The notes under the pieces: model-generated
Told to the model about the DNA's origin: nothing
Databases searched by the model: none
Seen by the model: the letters and a program-made list of their open reading frames with translations, nothing else
Assembly (NCBI GenBank): GCA_964434165.1
Contig: CAYSUS010000064.1
Span: 1 to 43,079 of the forward strand
DNA length: 43,079 nucleotides
Source of the DNA: CAYSUS01 sp964434165
GTDB lineage: Bacteria; Planctomycetota; Planctomycetia; Pirellulales; Thermoguttaceae
Direction: 5' to 3'
Shown: positions 40,812 to 43,079 of the stretch, in pieces
How the letters are laid out: every line of letters starts with the position of its first letter
How positions within the stretch are numbered: position 1 is the first letter of the stretch
Program-made: the position numbers and the translations under genes

Positions 40812-42203
40812 TCACTCCAGCGACCAACCCTTCCGGTATTCCGTATGGAGGTACCGATTGGCCTCGTCGTGGTCGAACTGCATCTTCTCCGGGTCCCAGT
40901 TCAGCCTCACGCCCGGCACGCGCTGGGCCGCGACGCCCAGAAGCACCATCTCGGTCAGTTGACCGCCGTAGTCGGCGATGTTCGAGCTGGCGGGCTTGCC
41001 GTCCTTGCAGGCGCGGAGCCAGTCGCCCACGTGTCCGTCCTTGACCCGAGGAATCGTCTTCTCGGGCATCTTGAACTCCTTCATCCGCTCTTCCGGAATG
41101 ATTCTCGCTCCGCCCGCGCCGTGCGAGCCGTGGAGAATCGTCTCCTTTTCACCAAAGATCACGGCGCCGCTCGCAGGCAGCTTGCGGCCTTCTTCGAGCA
41201 TCTCGGGCCTTGGCATCTCGAAGTCGCCATCATACCAGACGAGCTTCATGGGGCAGAGCTTGCCGCGCTGGGGGAACTCGTACGTCACCTTCGCCGCGAT
41301 GGGAAAGGCCACTGGCGCCAACTCGGGCTTGTGATGCCTGACCTCCGCGATGATGCTGCTTGGGTGCACGAGGTCGAGGGCCCAGCAGGCGGGATCGAGG
41401 ATGTGGCAGCCCATGTCGCCAAGGGCCCCGGTGCCGAAGTCGAGCCACGCGCGCCATTTGAAGGGGTGATAAGCCGGGCTGTACTTGCGATCCTGGGCCG
41501 GGCCGAGCCAAAGGTCCCAGCTCAAGTGGTCCGGCACGGGAGGAAACTCCGCGGGCAGGTCCCGGGCGGCGAAGTTGGCGAACCAGGGGCCCTTGTCGGG
41601 GCGGTCCGTCCAGGCGTGCACCTCCTTCACGTCGCCGATCGAGCCCGACTGCACCCATTCGCGGACCAGGCGGATATGCTCGCTCGAGTGCCCCTGGTTG
41701 CCCAACTGGGTCTGGACCTGGGACTTCCTGGCCGCCTCCGTGATCTTGCGGGCCTCATAGACCGTGTGGGTCAGCGGCTTCTGGCAGAAGACGTGCAGCC
41801 CGCACTGGATGGCGGCCATCGTGATCACGGCGTGCGTGTGATCGGGCGTGGCGATGACCACCGCGTCCAGGTCCTTCTGCTTGTCGAGCATCACACGGTA
41901 GTCGGCGTACTGCCGGGCGCCAGGGTACTTCTTGAACGTGCCCCCGGCGTACTTGCTGTCCACGTCGCAGAGGGCGACGATGTTCTCATTCCTGCACGCG
42001 GAGAGGTTGCCCTTGCCCATCCCGCCCACGCCGATGCCGGCGATATTGAGCTTCTCGCTCGGCGGGGTCTGACCCTCGGCCCCGATCACGTGGCTCGGGA
42101 CGATCGAGAACGCGGCCGCCGCCCGGGCGCTTGCGCCCAGGAAGCCCCTGCGAGACAGCCCCCGGCGGCGGTTCCTGTTACTCGAAGCGCTTCTCCTGGT
42201 CAT
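40812..42203 (-). CDS. Tat-exported Gfo/Idh/MocA family oxidoreductase (second)
   Basis: The 463-aa protein has a Tat signal (LSRRGFLGASARAAAAFS) with an arginine-rich start. Its Rossmann region is IAGIGVGGMGKG, followed by IVALCDVD, VVIATPDHTHA and VFCQKPLTHT with the Lys-Pro pair. The C-terminal domain has GALGDMGCHILDPACWAL and VRHHKPELAPVAFP, typical of exported planctomycete members of this family. The reaction could be sugar oxidation or reduction. It differs from the first one at 4638-5978 in sequence and is not in its operon. AAGGAG lies 6 nt upstream of the ATG, which sets the start and rules out the longer frame to 42305. It faces away from the activase gene across a 221-bp promoter region. 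Confidence 0.9.
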   Translation of the reverse strand: MTRRSASSNRNRRRGLSRRGFLGASARAAAAFSIVPSHVIGAEGQTPPSEKLNIAGIGVGGMGKGNLSACRNENIVALCDVDSKYAGGTFKKYPGARQYADYRVMLDKQKDLDAVVIATPDHTHAVITMAAIQCGLHVFCQKPLTHTVYEARKITEAARKSQVQTQLGNQGHSSEHIRLVREWVQSGSIGDVKEVHAWTDRPDKGPWFANFAARDLPAEFPPVPDHLSWDLWLGPAQDRKYSPAYHPFKWRAWLDFGTGALGDMGCHILDPACWALDLVHPSSIIAEVRHHKPELAPVAFPIAAKVTYEFPQRGKLCPMKLVWYDGDFEMPRPEMLEEGRKLPASGAVIFGEKETILHGSHGAGGARIIPEERMKEFKMPEKTIPRVKDGHVGDWLRACKDGKPASSNIADYGGQLTEMVLLGVAAQRVPGVRLNWDPEKMQFDHDEANRYLHTEYRKGWSLE

Positions 42204-42372
42204 GGGATTCTCCTTGGTTGACTGGGATCGCGGCGGTGGGGCATGCAGGACTGGAGGTCGGGTGGGCGCCGTCCCGCACCGCAAGACAGCGGGTAAGCTC
42301 CGCATTCGGGCGAAGCGAAACGAATCCTAGTCCGCGGCCGTGCTCCCCGCAATGGCGCGATCGAATCGGCGT

Positions 42373-42401
42373 TTGACCATCCCGAAGCCGACGAATAGAT
42401 T
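42373..42401 (+). promoter_or_regulatory. Candidate sigma70-type promoter for the activase gene
   Basis: TTGACC at 42373-42378 and TAGATT at 42396-42401 match 5/6 and 4/6 of the consensus with a 17-bp spacer. They lie just upstream of the activase start, which would leave a leader of about 15-25 nt. This is a prediction by eye. Confidence 0.4.
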
Positions 42402-42424
42402 AGAAGGTCGCTCCACGCGGCTCG

Positions 42425-43079
42425 ATGCCCATGCACACCGGTCTGATCTTCAACGTCCAGCGATACTCCCTCCAGGACGGCCCCGGCATTCGCACGACGG
42501 TCTTCCTCAAGGGGTGCCCCCTGCGGTGCTGGTGGTGCCACAACCCGGAGAGCCAGGCCCCGGAGCCGGAGATGGCGTTTCTCCGGGGCCGCTGCTCGCA
42601 GTGCGGGGCCTGCCGAATCGTCTGCCCTGCGGGGCACGCGGGCGGTAACGGGTCGGCCTCTTCGTCCACCCGATGCGTCCGCTGCGGCGCGTGCGTGGAG
42701 GCCTGCCCCAGCGACGCCCGGCAGATGATCGGCCGCCGCGCGAGCGTGGCCGAGGTGATGGACGAGGTGCTCCGCGATCGCATCTTCTACGACGATTCCG
42801 GGGGCGGCGTGACCTTCTCCGGAGGCGAGCCGCTGGCGCAGCCCGAGTTCGTTCTGGCTCTGCTCGCCGCGTGCCGCAAGCACGGCGTTCACACGGCGGT
42901 GGACACGTCGGGCTACTGCCCGCAGGAGCACCTGCTGGCCGCGGCCGAGCTGACCGACCTGTTCCTTTACGACCTGAAGACGCTCGACGACGAGGCGCAC
43001 CGCGGGGCGACCGGCGTATCCAATGCGCTGATCCTCGACAACCTCTGCCGGCTGGGGCGCAAGGGTGCGGCTCTGTGGA
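42425..43079 (+). CDS. Glycyl-radical enzyme activating protein (PFL-AE family), partial
   Basis: The gene runs off the window after 218 complete codons. It has the radical-SAM motif C31-P-L-R-C35-W-W-C38, two inserted ferredoxin clusters (C57/C60/C63/C67 and C84/C87/C90/C94) and SGGE at residues 132-135. This is the layout of PFL-AE-type activases, which use S-adenosylmethionine to place a radical on a glycine of a partner enzyme. Activases with two extra clusters serve partners such as choline, glycerol/diol, isethionate or benzylsuccinate-type enzymes; the partner should be nearby, outside the window. The start is ATG 42425 or 42431; neither has a clear Shine-Dalgarno. It implies anaerobic or micro-aerobic metabolism. 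Confidence 0.9.
   Translation, partial: MPMHTGLIFNVQRYSLQDGPGIRTTVFLKGCPLRCWWCHNPESQAPEPEMAFLRGRCSQCGACRIVCPAGHAGGNGSASSSTRCVRCGACVEACPSDARQMIGRRASVAEVMDEVLRDRIFYDDSGGGVTFSGGEPLAQPEFVLALLAACRKHGVHTAVDTSGYCPQEHLLAAAELTDLFLYDLKTLDDEAHRGATGVSNALILDNLCRLGRKGAALW

Noticed and set aside
1..43079. CRISPR arrays, tRNA or rRNA genes, integrase or prophage
   Set aside because: No regularly spaced repeats, no recognisable RNA gene and no phage or integrase motif were found by eye; a dedicated scan could still find a small RNA.
42425..43079. Anaerobic sulfatase maturase (anSME)
   Set aside because: The radical-SAM motif C-x3-C-x2-C is immediately followed by two ferredoxin clusters and lacks the C-terminal SPASM cysteine pattern within view; it fits PFL-AE activases better.

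Overview
The window looks like a chromosomal segment of a planctomycete (Planctomycetota). The evidence is the gene content together with the base composition. The DNA is strongly GC-rich. It carries three secreted sulfatases, two Tat-exported Gfo/Idh/MocA oxidoreductases, a DUF1080 protein, a PQQ-like propeller protein, a LamG protein, a secreted prenyltransferase-fold protein and an ABC transporter set of planctomycete type. Many proteins begin with Sec or Tat signals. No rRNA, tRNA, CRISPR array, phage gene or transposase was recognised. Family names come from motif recognition by eye, not from searches.

Layout. (1) 1-3346, plus strand: a nucleotidyltransferase-fold gene coupled by ATGA to a 74-aa acidic protein, then a secreted PQQ-like propeller. 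(2) 3383-26224, minus strand: twelve co-directional genes. In transcription order they are L-serine ammonia-lyase, an ornithine cyclodeaminase/mu-crystallin homologue (ATGA overlap), a LamG protein, a Tat-type aldo/keto-reductase-fold protein, a tetraheme cytochrome, a GH20-GH89-F5/8C fusion, a URO-D-like protein, a DUF5060-type glycosidase, a 1,723-aa GH2-like protein, a sulfatase, a Gfo/Idh oxidoreductase and a DUF1080 protein. (3) 26225-26753: a 529-bp divergent gap with a perfect 10-bp hairpin. (4) 26754-29602, plus strand: two sulfatases overlapping by ATGA. (5) 29631-33592, minus strand: a membrane protein, a prenyltransferase-fold protein, a small exported protein and folC. (6) 34041-40086, plus strand: ABC ATPase, large permease, a 519-aa membrane-anchored partner (ATGA overlap with the permease), and a Tat-exported propeller protein. 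(7) 40087-40811: a REP-like inverted pair abutting a decayed gene. (8) 40812-42203, minus strand: a second Tat Gfo/Idh oxidoreductase. (9) 42425 to the window end: the start of a glycyl-radical-enzyme activase.

How it may work together. The centre reads as an extracytoplasmic system for breaking down a sulfated, N-acetylglucosamine-containing glycan. The fusion would remove beta- and alpha-linked GlcNAc, the GH2-like and DUF5060 proteins would cut other linkages, and the sulfatases would remove sulfate. The neighbouring Gfo/Idh and DUF1080 proteins fit an exported oxidise-then-cleave (3-keto-glycoside) route. A tetraheme cytochrome lies 39 bp downstream of an AKR-fold protein that has lost most of its catalytic tetrad, which is the most unusual pairing here. 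No TonB/SusCD-type importer is present. The substrate and the cooperation between these genes are inference.

Other notable points are an internally deleted peptidase-like pseudogene, an interspersed-repeat-like sequence that supplies the stop codon of a gene, and several perfect hairpins between genes.
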